From assembly GCF_037969875.1 (NCBI RefSeq), contig NZ_CP150218.1, positions 6,076,001 through 6,140,000 of the forward strand: 64,000 bases of DNA, read 5' to 3'. Numbering within the stretch: the first letter of the stretch is position 1; each line of letters opens with the position of its first letter. This DNA is from Paenibacillus sp. FSL R7-0337. GTDB taxonomy: Bacteria > Bacillota > Bacilli > Paenibacillales > Paenibacillaceae. Below the pieces are notes generated by a model. The model did not search any database and was not told the DNA's origin. It saw only the letters and a list, made by a program, of their open reading frames with translations. The translations under genes were made by a program, and so were the position numbers. Positions 37,593 to 46,635 of the stretch are shown here, piece by piece.

Positions 37593-37625
37593 AAGTTTCA
37601 GGGCAGCTCCAAAATGAACTACACC

Positions 37626-38767
37626 CTGGCAAGTAGACAGTACAAAAAATTAAAGGTAGTTAAGCGGCCTTGACCCTGAATTTAATGAGAATGAGGCCGC
37701 TATATTGTGCCTATAACCGTTCGTAATTGTAAAATTGAATGTAGGAATCAATAGCTATTTGGAACTCTTCAAAGCTTCAGTATGTATGTAAGTAGTACTT
37801 CTCACATTTCAGAGTCCCCCATAGGGCTCCATCGGTCCATTATCAATGCAGCAGCCCACTCGGGACATGCTCCGCGTCAGTTCCGCCTCGTCCACATCTC
37901 CTTAAAGTACATCGAGGTATACTGAAACCACGGTCGCTGTGAAGTAAGGGTGCTTCTCTGGTGCTACCTGCAATGTTTTAAAGATCAGCGAATTATTATT
38001 GGAATGGCTCAGAATGTAAGTAACAATGGATTTGTCATGTAGAACTAAAAGTGCACTTAAATATGCCTTTTTCCCGTTTTAGTATGAATTCTGTTCCATA
38101 CGGGTATTCCAGCTTTTTCATAGCGAGCCTGTGGCGATCAGCTTCCGTAATCTCTTCAGGCACTTTGGTGCGTCTGCCGTCTCGTAAAGCCTCCTCGCAC
38201 CTGCTTCATACCTTATACCCAGCTATATATACTTGTTGGTAAAAGACGTGGAAGCGGCCTGCCATCTTCGTGTAATCTTGTCCATTCGAAAGGTAGTACA
38301 GCATGATGTCCATCCGTTCCTGCCAAGTGGTTGCGCGTCTTTAGTAATAGCTTTAGTTCCTCCTGAATGAGCGATTAAGCTATTTCTATGACATTTATAC
38401 TTCTTAATCCAGTTGGCGAGGCGAGTTGGGTTCGACATGCAAGCTTATACTTGTCGATGGTTTGATATTGCGACAACGCCCCCTCCATAGAATCTTTAAC
38501 TGTCTGACGCTTAATTTCCACAGTGTATTTTCGGTTACAGGACCGGACTTCCAGCCCCTCAACTTTACAATTGATAACGTCGCCGCCACTTCACTAGAGA
38601 TGTTTTAGATGTTCCGTACTTTCGAGCTGCAGCCTTGAACACGTTTGGCCGCATTCAATCTCTTGGAGGATCGTTAATTTTTTTAACACCGTAAACTTCT
38701 TTTGTTCCATCAAAAATGCTCCTCATACATCAACAGGTTTTTATTATTTCACCTGTCTACTATATGG
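37626..38767 (-). mobile_element. Decayed IS3-family (IS150 group) element
   Basis: On the minus strand the ends share an inverted GTAGACAG (37633-37640 and 38753-38760). Between them OrfA-like pieces (TWQERMDIMLYYLSNGQDYTKMAG, then EEALRDGRRTKVPEEITEADRHRLAMKK) and OrfB-like pieces (LHSDRGFQYTSMYFKEM, then MDRWSPMGDSEMREVL and FYNYERLQ) lie in different frames with stops. The element is shorter than the roughly 1.4 kb usual for the group, so an internal part of OrfB is deleted. It cannot encode a working transposase. Confidence 0.75.
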
Positions 38768-39242
38768 GGAGCATACCAATGCATGGCTTTAGGCAGCTCT
38801 TACCTGAAAATCATTTTTCTGTAGTGAATTGCGGATTATTACGAATATCCTTAATTGGGGTAAATACAATATAATATGGCTCAACCTCAAAATTAGTGGT
38901 TGGACGTTGTACACCCGTGGGGAATAACGAGAAGCAGTAGCAAATTATTTTTCGGAATAAGTCGTATTACAAAAAGTATCTAAGCATTAGGAATGGGTGA
39001 ACATCTCCCTGTGAGCACCTAATAAAGACATTTACATATTGTAATGCAAATGATGATGGGAGGTTTATTTAACGTAGGAACATTTTGTCATTGGACACTT
39101 TTTCTTGGCTAAGGACATTCTTAAAAGGTTAATAGCTTTAGAAACTCTAGCGACCTCATTTTTAACTTTAATCCCCCGATGTTAACGTATGAACATGAAG
39201 TGAATTATACGGAAACATCATGCACTTTAAAAATACGGATCT
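38768..39242. other. Gene-free spacer
   Basis: AT-rich sequence between the IS3 remnant and the sigK relic. I see no open frame with a ribosome site, no strong hairpin and no promoter I would defend. Confidence 0.5.
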
Positions 39243-39779
39243 GAATTTTTGGCATCGTATCATGTCCATAACCTCAAGAAATTCGGGCAACACCGGTGAA
39301 GACATGGAGGACCTTATCTCTATCGGCACCATCGGGCTGATCAAGGCCATCGAGAGCTATCGCCCGAACAAGGGCACGAAGCTGGCTACTTTTGCCGCCC
39401 GTTGTATCAGAATGAAATCCTGATGCATCTCCGCTCGCTGAAAAAAACCCGCAAAGATGTATCCCTCCACGATCCGAACGGAACGGATAAGGAAGGGAAC
39501 GAGATCACCCTGATCGATATCCTAGGCTCGGAAGCGGATGATGTGATTAAAGAGGTCGATCTGAAGATTGAGAAGAGCAAGATTTATCGGAATCTGGATA
39601 TCTTGGATGATCGTGAGAAGGAAGTCGTGGTCGGGCGGTTTGGGCTTGATACAGGCGGGGAGGAGCGGACGCAGCGGGAGATTGCGAAGGAGCTGGGGAT
39701 CTCACGGAGCTATGTGTCGCGGATTGAGAAGAGGGCGCTCATGAAGCTGTATCATGAGTTTTATAAGGTGAAGCGGTAG
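39243..39779 (+). pseudogene. sigK: Decayed sigma-K (sporulation sigma factor) gene, 3' two thirds
   Basis: The sequence encodes GNTGEDMEDLISIGTIG, then FAARCI. A single base missing near 39410 (the expected CIENEILMH reads CIRMKS) shifts the frame, and the rest continues from 39402 as EILMHLRSLKKTRKDVSLHDP through REIAKELGISRSYVSRIEKRAL to the stop. That is region 2 to region 4.2 of sigma-K. The N-terminal part (about 70 residues) is missing and the short piece around 39243-39285 has further indels. The second half alone (125 codons) is intact. A working sigK must exist elsewhere if the strain sporulates. Confidence 0.75.
39711..39777 (+). repeat. Direct repeat copy 1: 3' end of sigK
   Basis: A 67-bp stretch encoding YVSRIEKRALMKLYHEFYKVKR. 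It recurs at 45549-45615 in the same orientation with three mismatches by eye, flanking the ApbE/LysR/reductase cassette. Confidence 0.85.
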
Positions 39780-39805
39780 GTTACAAGAAGGAGTTGTTTG
39801 CGTCT

Positions 39806-39868
39806 AAGCATCTAGTGAAAAGTATGACTCCAAATGGGGGATACTTTTCACTAGATGCTTTTCTTTTC
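39806..39868 (+). terminator. Strong terminator after the sigK relic
   Basis: Perfect 20-bp arms (39806-39825 and 39841-39860) with a 15-base loop, followed by a T-rich run. The stem is long enough to work in both directions. Confidence 0.85.
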
Positions 39869-39869
39869 A

Positions 39870-40283
39870 GAATTTTGCGAATGGTAGTACAATCATTGAA
39901 TGCCGATGGTTGGATTCTTATGAGACTACGATTGGTATCAATAAATTAGCAGTGGTTGATCAGGAATTAAAAATTTAAAAGCACCTATTCATTCGGAGAT
40001 TAGTAGTTTATGATTACTGAACTGAAGGGGTGTTTTTTAATTTGTTTGCAGAAGTGCCGACCTGCCTGCTGGACGGTAAGCTGTAAAGCAAATAAGGAAA
40101 TTAATCGGGCGAAAAGAAAATTTTGCTATAGAAGCTACTCTGTCGTAGGCAAGCTAAATCGTACAACGTGCCATTCCTTAAACATGCCGAAAGCCCTTCT
40201 TGCCCATTTCGATCGCTTATGCTAACTGTAAGCATTCACGATTCAACTCATCTCCACTATCTCATTAACAAAGGATGCTCACT
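39870..40283. other. Spacer upstream of apbE-like gene
   Basis: No gene I can support. A short open frame at 40010 has no family resemblance. The AAAGGA Shine-Dalgarno for the apbE-like gene is at the end. Confidence 0.5.
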
Positions 40284-41213
40284 ATGGAAAAGAAAATTAT
40301 ACAGCTCATGGGAACGGTTATTACGATGGTCGTTCATCATCAGAATGCAGCGGCGCTCTTGGCGGATGCGGAGCAGCAGCTGATTGACTACGAGCAGCGC
40401 TTCAGTGCGAATAATCCGAGCTCGGCGCTCATGCAGATTAATAACCAAGCCGGGAAGAGTCCCGTAATTGTCGATACGGATCTGTTCGAGCTGATTGCAA
40501 TCGGGAAGAGGGAGAGTCTCGTAGCAGACAGTCTGCTGAACATCGCGATTGGTCCCTTAGTCAAGGCGTGGAAGATCGGGTTTGCAGGGGCGCAGCATCC
40601 TCCGGAAGCGGTCATTGCGGAGTGTCGGCAGCTTATCGATCCGCATCATATTCAATTGGATGAGGAACGGAAGACTGTTTTCCTGGAAAAGGAAAGGATG
40701 GAGGTTGATCTGGGTGCGCTGGCCAAAGGGTACTTTGCAGATCGAATTGTGGAGGTATTCAAGCGTCAGGGGGCGAGCGCAGGGTTCATCGATCTAGGTG
40801 GGAATGTGCTGACTTTTGGTGAGAACCCGGCGTCTGAAGACGGGTTATGGCGGGTCGGGATTCAGAATCCACAGCTACCGCGAGGGAATTATGCGTTGGT
40901 CTTGAAATTGAAGAACCAATCCATTGTGACTTCTGGCGTGTATGAGCGGAAGTTGGAGGTTGCGGGCCGGAAGTACCATCATATTTTTGACGGACAAACG
41001 GGGTACCCGGTACAGAGCGATGTAGCAAGCTTGACAATTGTAACGGAGCAGTCATTGGAGGGAGAGATTGGTTCTACCCGTCTATTTGGCAAGCGTGCGG
41101 CCGAGATCATTCGTACGCTGAATTCGACCGCTGAGATTGAGGGTATCGTGATCACGGAACATAACGAGCTGGCTGTTACGGATGCTCTGCGTGCATACAT
41201 GGAACATCTGTAG
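40284..41213 (+). CDS. ApbE-family FAD:protein FMN transferase
   Basis: Transfers FMN from FAD to a Thr/Ser of an FMN_bind domain, using Mg2+. The protein has the family landmarks: DLGALAKGYFAD, FIDLGGNVLTFGENP, and the late HHIFDGQTGYPVQSD, in about 309 residues, the usual size. No lipoprotein signal is present, so it should act in the cytoplasm. I start at the second ATG (40284), because AAAGGA is placed well for it and overlaps the first ATG at 40275. The obvious client is the flavoprotein encoded at 42928, which carries an FMN_bind domain with a DILSGAS acceptor motif. Its 3' end overlaps the convergent LysR gene by 38 bp. Confidence 0.92.
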   Translation: MEKKIIQLMGTVITMVVHHQNAAALLADAEQQLIDYEQRFSANNPSSALMQINNQAGKSPVIVDTDLFELIAIGKRESLVADSLLNIAIGPLVKAWKIGFAGAQHPPEAVIAECRQLIDPHHIQLDEERKTVFLEKERMEVDLGALAKGYFADRIVEVFKRQGASAGFIDLGGNVLTFGENPASEDGLWRVGIQNPQLPRGNYALVLKLKNQSIVTSGVYERKLEVAGRKYHHIFDGQTGYPVQSDVASLTIVTEQSLEGEIGSTRLFGKRAAEIIRTLNSTAEIEGIVITEHNELAVTDALRAYMEHL

Positions 41214-42114
41214 TAAAGAGTGCGATCAAATCTTGTTCCACCGAAGATAGAGGTTTGTTTTTGGAATAGGCAATAAAATAATCGAGCGACAACAAATCCA
41301 GTGATAAGGGCAACAGGCGGTAGCCCTGAGGGACTTCCGACATGCAGATACTATAGGGGACGAATGCGATACCAACGCCTTTCTTGGCTAACTCCAGCGT
41401 GGTGAAAATATTCGTGCTTTCCAATATAACAGTTGGTTTGATCTTAAACTTCTGAAATAGGTGATCAAGCTGCCGGCGAATCGAAGAACCTTTTTTGGTC
41501 AGCACAAGGGGACTTTGCAGCAGCAGCTTCAGATTGGCATGGCTCTCCTCTAACGTCTTCGGATTAATGTCATACAACGGGGAGTCCTCTGTCACCACCG
41601 CATAATAACCATGAGGCCCCCATGAGACAACATTCAGATTGGGCGAGAGGGTCTCTGGATTTTGTCCGATAAAAAAATCCAGTTCATGGTTCAACACGCG
41701 GATTTCATTGACCTCGGAGTAATCCTCTTGAATCTCGATCTTAATAGACGGGTAATTTTTCATGAAATCGGGCAAAAACAAAGGCAATAAATACGAACCT
41801 AAGCTGGACAAGATACCGAGCTTGATCGTCTGGGTGTCTCTTATGGAATAGTGAGCGATTCGTTTGTGGAATTGTTCCTGCGCCATTTCAAGGGACATCA
41901 GATACTGATAGTACAGCTTGCCTGCCTCAGTTAGTTGCAAGGGAGAGGTCTGTCGATTCAAAATTTCTGTGCCGATTTCATGCTCGATTCGCTTGATAAG
42001 CTGCGTGAGGTAAGGTTGCGAAACATACAGGTCCTTGGCGGCCTTAGTATAGCTTCCGTGCTTGAGAATCGCGTCAAGATAATGAAGGATATTGGAAGAA
42101 TCAATCGTAGTCAT
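41176..42114 (-). CDS. LysR-family transcriptional regulator
   Basis: A 312-residue regulator with an N-terminal winged helix (about 1-60: HYLDAILKHGSYTKAAKDLYVSQPYLTQLIKRIE) and a periplasmic-binding-like effector domain (IKLGILSSLGSYLLPLFLPDF onward). I start at the ATG at 42114, which has AGGTG 6 bases upstream, rather than the in-frame GTG at 42123 overlapping that ribosome site. It is transcribed away from the reductase genes, the normal geometry for a LysR controlling its neighbour. A similarly placed LysR (HcrR) answers to hydroxycinnamates in Lactiplantibacillus, so the inducer here may be a phenolic acid. Confidence 0.9.
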   Translation of the reverse strand: MTTIDSSNILHYLDAILKHGSYTKAAKDLYVSQPYLTQLIKRIEHEIGTEILNRQTSPLQLTEAGKLYYQYLMSLEMAQEQFHKRIAHYSIRDTQTIKLGILSSLGSYLLPLFLPDFMKNYPSIKIEIQEDYSEVNEIRVLNHELDFFIGQNPETLSPNLNVVSWGPHGYYAVVTEDSPLYDINPKTLEESHANLKLLLQSPLVLTKKGSSIRRQLDHLFQKFKIKPTVILESTNIFTTLELAKKGVGIAFVPYSICMSEVPQGYRLLPLSLDLLSLDYFIAYSKNKPLSSVEQDLIALFTTDVPCMHAEHP

Positions 42115-42304
42115 AAGGATCACCTGCTCTCATTAAAGATGGTATAAGAGAACTGTTATAGAACGATAAGAAAATGGATATTTCACAAATGTATTTTTTC
42201 ATACTAAAATTTATTTGTAAAGGTAAGTGACCAAGTCAAAAGGAATTTGTAGAAATCCGTTTTATATTGTGCAATTATTCACAAAGTAAGAGAGGAAGAA
42301 AATT
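42115..42304. promoter_or_regulatory. Divergent promoter region with candidate LysR operator
   Basis: The 190-bp gap between lysR and the reductase pair holds an interrupted palindrome TATAAGAGAACTGTTATA (42142-42159), which fits the loose T-N11-A dyad of LysR sites, plus AT-rich stretches suitable for promoters in both directions. The exact promoters are not resolved. Confidence 0.4.
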
Positions 42305-42931
42305 ATGAAACTAATCGGTATTGTCGGAACGAACTCGAATACTTCGACGAATCGCAAGCTGTTGCAATTTATGCGTAAGCATTTTTCCAGCCAGGCGGAG
42401 ATTGAGGTCTGCGAGATTAAGCACCTCCCTGCTTTTGATGAACCGGAAGATCGTCAGGCGCCCACTGAAGTACAAGCCTTATGCGAGCAGATTGCGGCAG
42501 CGGATGGCGTCATTATCTCGACCCCGGAATACGATCATACCATCCCAGCGGCGCTCAAGAGCGCCATGGAATGGATCTCGTATACCACCCGCCCTTTGAT
42601 TAACAAACCAGTTCTGATCGTGGGTGCTTCCCACGGTTTGCTTGGTACATCTCGTGCCCAGATGCATCTACGTCAGATTCTGGATGCTCCAGAGCTTAAG
42701 GCTCGCGTTCTGCCGAGCTCGGAATTTTTGTTGGGACATTCACTTGCCGCTTTTGACGAGTCAGGTGATCTGGTCTACGCAAATAAGGTTCAGGAGCTGG
42801 AGGAGATCTTCGAAGAGTTCCAATTGTTCGTGAAGATTAACCAACAGTTGGTTAAAGAGAACCACTTCAAGACAGAGCAAAGCAAAGCATTTAGCTGGGA
42901 ATCGGTAATCTGGGGAGGCGAACGGGCATGA
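42305..42931 (+). CDS. NADPH-dependent FMN reductase subunit (HcrA-like)
   Basis: A 208-residue flavodoxin-like protein. It has the FMN phosphate loop GTNSNTSTNRKLL, the middle TPEYDHTIPAALKSAMEW motif and VGASHGLLGTSRAQMHLRQIL of the NADPH-FMN reductase family. AGAGGAAG lies 7 bases before the ATG. It overlaps the next gene by ATGA and is closely similar to that gene's own N-terminal domain, so the pair arose by duplication. The layout (about 210-residue reductase followed by an about 812-residue flavoprotein with divergent LysR) is that of hcrA-hcrB in Lactiplantibacillus plantarum. It would pass electrons from NAD(P)H to the larger subunit. Confidence 0.85.
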   Translation: MKLIGIVGTNSNTSTNRKLLQFMRKHFSSQAEIEVCEIKHLPAFDEPEDRQAPTEVQALCEQIAAADGVIISTPEYDHTIPAALKSAMEWISYTTRPLINKPVLIVGASHGLLGTSRAQMHLRQILDAPELKARVLPSSEFLLGHSLAAFDESGDLVYANKVQELEEIFEEFQLFVKINQQLVKENHFKTEQSKAFSWESVIWGGERA

Positions 42932-45369
42932 AATTTGTCGGAATTGTAGGAACCAACGCGTCGAAGTCTTATAATCGGAAGCTACTGGAATTTATGAAGT
43001 CTCATTTTAGCGAAAAAGTGGACATTGAAATTCTGGAACTGAAGGGTGTCCCGATGTTTAATGAATCGGACGATCAATCGCAGAGTCCGATTATTCAGAA
43101 CTTTAACACGAAGATTACGGAAGCGGATGGTGTCATTATCGCTACACCGGAGCATAATCACTCGGTCCCCTCCGCACTGAAAAGTATTCTGGAATGGTTG
43201 TCTTGGAATCTTCACCCGTTCGATGGCAAACCGGTCATGGTTGTCGGTGCGGCGTATGATATGCAGGGGTCCTCCCGTGCACAACTACATCTGCGTCAGA
43301 TTCTAGATGCACCCGGTGTCAATGCTAGCGTGATGCCTGGCTCGGAGTTCCTGTTGGGCCGTGCGAATGAAGCCTTTGATGAAGCGGGGAAGATCAAGTC
43401 GGAGCGGACGGTTGATTTCTTGGAGAGTTGCTTCCATCGTTTTATGCGTTTTGCCAAAATCGCTAATCTGCTGAATGTCCCTGAAGACGTTAGCTTTGAA
43501 CCGGGAACCTATGAGGTAAAGGCGGTCGGACATAACGGTGATCTGCCGATGATCGTTGAGATGAGTTCGACTCGTATAGAGAAGATCGACATCGATACAG
43601 CGGGCGAATCACAGGGGATTGCGGATGTGGTATTTACCCGGATTCCGAGTCAGATCATCGAAGGACAGACGCTGAACGTGGATATTTTGTCCGGCGCATC
43701 CGTCACTAGCAATGGGGTCATCGACGGAGTAGCGAAGGCGGTCAAGATGGCAGGCGCCAACCCGGATGTATTAAAAAAACGGCCAAAAGCACAGAGTGCG
43801 ATCAATCACGGCGACGAAGAGTATACAGCGGACGTTGTGGTCGTTGGTGCGGGTGGTGCAGGACTCGCAGCAGCAGCCAGCGTGCTTCAGCAGGGCAAGA
43901 AGGTTATCATCGTCGAGAAGTTCCCAGCCATAGGTGGTAATACGGTACGAACAGGTGGTCCAATGAACGCTGCCGATCCAGAGTGGCAACGTAAATTTGC
44001 GGCGATTCCGGGTGAAGGTCATACGATTGAAGAGCTGGCAGCAACCCCGGAAGAACAGGTAGATGCCGAGTATCTCGCGGACTTCCGTATCTTCAAACAA
44101 CAGGTGGCTGATTATCTCCGCGATACGAAAGAGGGCAAAGAATTCTTGTTCGACTCCGCGATCTTCCACCGGATGCAGACCTATTTCGGCGGCAAACGGA
44201 ACGACCTTCAGGGGTATTCCATTTACGGGCAATATGATCTGGTTAAGGTATTAACCGATCAGGCGCTAGCCTCCGTTAAATGGTTGGAGGAACTGGGTGT
44301 CGAATTTGACTATAACGAAGTGACCATGCCGGTAGGAGCGTTGTGGCGCCGTGGACATAAACCAGTGAAGCATGAAGGCTATGCCTTCGTAGCGGCTTTA
44401 GAGCAATTTGTCCGTGCACAGGGTGGTCAGATCCTCACCGATACTCCGGTGAAGCGACTGATTATCGAAGCAGACGGCCGAGTTAGCGGCGTAATTGGTA
44501 CCGGAGTAGCCGGGCAAACGGTAACGGTTCATGCGCCGGCGGTGGTGCTGGCTTCCGGTGGCTTTGGGGCCAATACGCAGATGCTGAAGCAGTACAATAC
44601 GTACTGGAACGAGATCGATGACGACATCAAGACCTCGAATTCTCCGGCGATTACCGGCGATGGTATTCTGCTGGGACAAAGTGCGGGCGCTGATCTGGTC
44701 GGCATGGGCTTCTCGCAAATGATGCCAGTGTCCGATCCGCAGACGGGCGCCTTGTTTAGCGGGTTGCAAGTGCCGCCGCAGAACTTTGTCATGGTCAATC
44801 AGCAGGGCAAACGTTTCGTCAACGAATATGGTAGCCGCGATCAGTTGTCGATAGCAGCAATCAATAACGGAGGCCTGTTCTATCTGATTGCGGATGACAA
44901 GATCAAGGAGACGGCCTATAACACAAATCAAGCGAAGATCGATAAGCAGGTGGAGCGAGGCACGCTATTCAGAGCGGACACACTGGAGGAGCTGGCCCAG
45001 CAAATTCATATCGATCCGACTACGCTAGTGGATACGATCGCGATGTACAACTCTTACGTTGATCAGGGACATGATCCGGAATTTGGTAAAAATGCGTTCG
45101 ATCTTAAGGTTGCAGTGGCTCCGTTCTATGCGACACCTCGTAAGCCAGCTGTTCACCATACGATGGGCGGACTCAAGATTGATACACAGACGCATGTTCT
45201 TCGCGAATCTGGCCAGATCATCCCGGGGTTGTACGCAGCCGGTGAGGTGGCAGGCGGTATCCATGCCGGTAACCGTCTAGGTGGTAACTCGCTCACCGAC
45301 ATTTTCACATTCGGTCGAATTGCCGGACGGACAGCTGTTGAGGAGCAGGCTGTTTTGTCGAAGTTATGA
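42928..45369 (+). CDS. Three-domain flavoprotein reductase (HcrB-like, fumarate reductase family)
   Basis: An 813-residue soluble reductase. Residues 1-190 are an NADPH-FMN reductase domain (TNASKSYNRKLL, TPEHNHSVPSALKSILEW). Residues 195-290 are an FMN_bind domain with DILSGAS at 252-258, where Ser258 is the likely site of covalent FMN. Residues from about 300 are a FAD-dependent fumarate/urocanate reductase-type domain (VVVVGAGGAGLAAA, GGNTVRTGGPMNA, and at the end GEVAGGIHAGNRLGGNSLTD). No signal peptide is visible, so it is cytoplasmic, unlike Shewanella flavocytochrome c. Best functional guess is reduction of an alpha,beta-unsaturated acid such as a hydroxycinnamate, using NAD(P)H as in HcrAB. 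Fumarate, acrylate or urocanate cannot be excluded from sequence. Confidence 0.88.
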   Translation: MKFVGIVGTNASKSYNRKLLEFMKSHFSEKVDIEILELKGVPMFNESDDQSQSPIIQNFNTKITEADGVIIATPEHNHSVPSALKSILEWLSWNLHPFDGKPVMVVGAAYDMQGSSRAQLHLRQILDAPGVNASVMPGSEFLLGRANEAFDEAGKIKSERTVDFLESCFHRFMRFAKIANLLNVPEDVSFEPGTYEVKAVGHNGDLPMIVEMSSTRIEKIDIDTAGESQGIADVVFTRIPSQIIEGQTLNVDILSGASVTSNGVIDGVAKAVKMAGANPDVLKKRPKAQSAINHGDEEYTADVVVVGAGGAGLAAAASVLQQGKKVIIVEKFPAIGGNTVRTGGPMNAADPEWQRKFAAIPGEGHTIEELAATPEEQVDAEYLADFRIFKQQVADYLRDTKEGKEFLFDSAIFHRMQTYFGGKRNDLQGYSIYGQYDLVKVLTDQALASVKWLEELGVEFDYNEVTMPVGALWRRGHKPVKHEGYAFVAALEQFVRAQGGQILTDTPVKRLIIEADGRVSGVIGTGVAGQTVTVHAPAVVLASGGFGANTQMLKQYNTYWNEIDDDIKTSNSPAITGDGILLGQSAGADLVGMGFSQMMPVSDPQTGALFSGLQVPPQNFVMVNQQGKRFVNEYGSRDQLSIAAINNGGLFYLIADDKIKETAYNTNQAKIDKQVERGTLFRADTLEELAQQIHIDPTTLVDTIAMYNSYVDQGHDPEFGKNAFDLKVAVAPFYATPRKPAVHHTMGGLKIDTQTHVLRESGQIIPGLYAAGEVAGGIHAGNRLGGNSLTDIFTFGRIAGRTAVEEQAVLSKL

Positions 45370-45473
45370 AATAAGTCTTTAGATCACATCTCTCTTTAAG
45401 CAGTGGAGCTGACTCATAAGTAGACTTACTACGAAGATAACAGCTCATCTTGAATCTAAAAGTTGTTAAAAAA

Positions 45474-45516
45474 GCAGCGATTCTCTTGTTATTGGAGGAT
45501 CGCTGCCTTGCGTTTT
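45474..45516 (+). terminator. Terminator after the reductase genes
   Basis: GCAGCGAT (45474-45481) pairs with ATCGCTGC (45499-45506), followed by CTTGCGTTTTT; an A-run precedes the stem. Confidence 0.8.
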
Positions 45517-45548
45517 TGGTCCGCTGCGGCTTGCTTTAACACATTAGT

Positions 45549-45615
45549 TATGTGTCGCGGATTGAGAAGCGGGCGCTGATGAAGCTGTACCATGAGTTTT
45601 ATAAGGTGAAGCGGT
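45549..45615 (+). repeat. Direct repeat copy 2: 3' end of sigK
   Basis: Repeats the last 22 codons of sigK found at 39711-39777, again followed by an in-frame stop (TGA instead of TAG). Sequence just upstream is unrelated to sigK, so only this tail is duplicated. Confidence 0.85.
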
Positions 45616-45632
45616 GAGCTCATAATCAATTT

Positions 45633-46496
45633 CTAAAGCAACTTGTCTGCGGATGAGTTGCTTTTTGTTTTACGAATATAACGTCCTGGAGATACCCCTT
45701 CTGACTTCGTGAATTGTTTGGTGAATGAATATATATCCCCGTAACCAAGACTAACGGCTACGTGTTTGATGGGAAGTCCGGATAGCAGCATCATTTTTGC
45801 CTGTCTCATTAAATGCTCCGTGTGATATCGCTTAGGGGAAATCCCCGTAGTATCTTTAAAAAATTTTCGGAAGTTCTCGTAGCCCATATTCACGGCAGAT
45901 GCCACTTCCTGAATATCAAAGTGAATATCATTGGAAACACTAATCAGCTCGCAGGCTTTTGTTATTTTACTTTCATTTTCATTGCTATGAGCATTATGAA
46001 TGCTACTGTGTAATCTGATAATCAAATCCTGAGACTTCATTAGCAGGGAGGGAAGACTTTCATCTGTTGCACTTTTTAAGGCTTTCAGCAAGGAAACAAA
46101 ATCAAAGAAAAAATCATTCGTATGTTGTGTCGATTGGACTTCCTTATCGGAATTAATAATTCCAAGGGTCTTTAAGTATGAATAGACAGGATACCCGACA
46201 CTGATATAAAACTCGATCCAATTACCATCTGGTTCAATTGCAGTAGAGTGCAAACGTTCAGGTAGACGTTGAACAAGATCACCTGCTTGCATAGGAGTAA
46301 CGGTACCGTCCGTAGAAATAAACTTTCCACTGCCTTGCAATACTACAAAACAGCTGTAATATCCTATCTTAAAATCATATTGAGAACGCTCCGCTGATCT
46401 TTTCCGCATAAATCCGCAAGATAAAATACCTTGATTAAAATCTTTGCCGATACATCGGTAGATTACATCATTTTCCTCAATGTCCTCAACATTCAT
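45633..46496 (-). CDS. AraC-family regulator with cupin-like sensor domain
   Basis: A 287-residue regulator. The N-terminal half is a cupin-like sugar-sensing domain (SCFVVLQGSGKFI, MQAGDLVQRLP). The C-terminal about 100 residues hold two helix-turn-helix units (DIQEVASAVNMGYENFRKFFKDTTGISPKRY and IKHVAVSLGYGDIYSFTKQF). GGTAGGAGTG lies about 7 bases before the ATG. It is divergent from the beta-galactosidase gene with about 120-140 bp between them, so it most likely activates that gene in response to its substrate. Confidence 0.9.
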   Translation of the reverse strand: MNVEDIEENDVIYRCIGKDFNQGILSCGFMRKRSAERSQYDFKIGYYSCFVVLQGSGKFISTDGTVTPMQAGDLVQRLPERLHSTAIEPDGNWIEFYISVGYPVYSYLKTLGIINSDKEVQSTQHTNDFFFDFVSLLKALKSATDESLPSLLMKSQDLIIRLHSSIHNAHSNENESKITKACELISVSNDIHFDIQEVASAVNMGYENFRKFFKDTTGISPKRYHTEHLMRQAKMMLLSGLPIKHVAVSLGYGDIYSFTKQFTKSEGVSPGRYIRKTKSNSSADKLL

Positions 46497-46635
46497 GTAT
46501 TCACACTCCTACCAAAGTGGATAAATGAAATACCATACTCAACATTTAATATAAGGGATTTTCCTTCTATTATAGGGGTATCTACATTGAAAGATCAACC
46601 AATTAGAACAATCGATGGGAGTGTTATTGAAGCCA

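Noticed and set aside
37663..37700. GCGGCCT...AGGCCGC inverted repeat as operon terminator
   Set aside because: It lies inside the IS3 remnant and has no U-run, so it is more likely element sequence than a terminator for the transporter operon.
39402..39779. Functional sigma factor gene
   Set aside because: The intact part covers only the second half of sigma-K; the first half is truncated and frameshifted.
40010..40225. Small Cys-rich ORF before apbE
   Set aside because: No ribosome site and no similarity to a known family; it overlaps another random frame at 40168.
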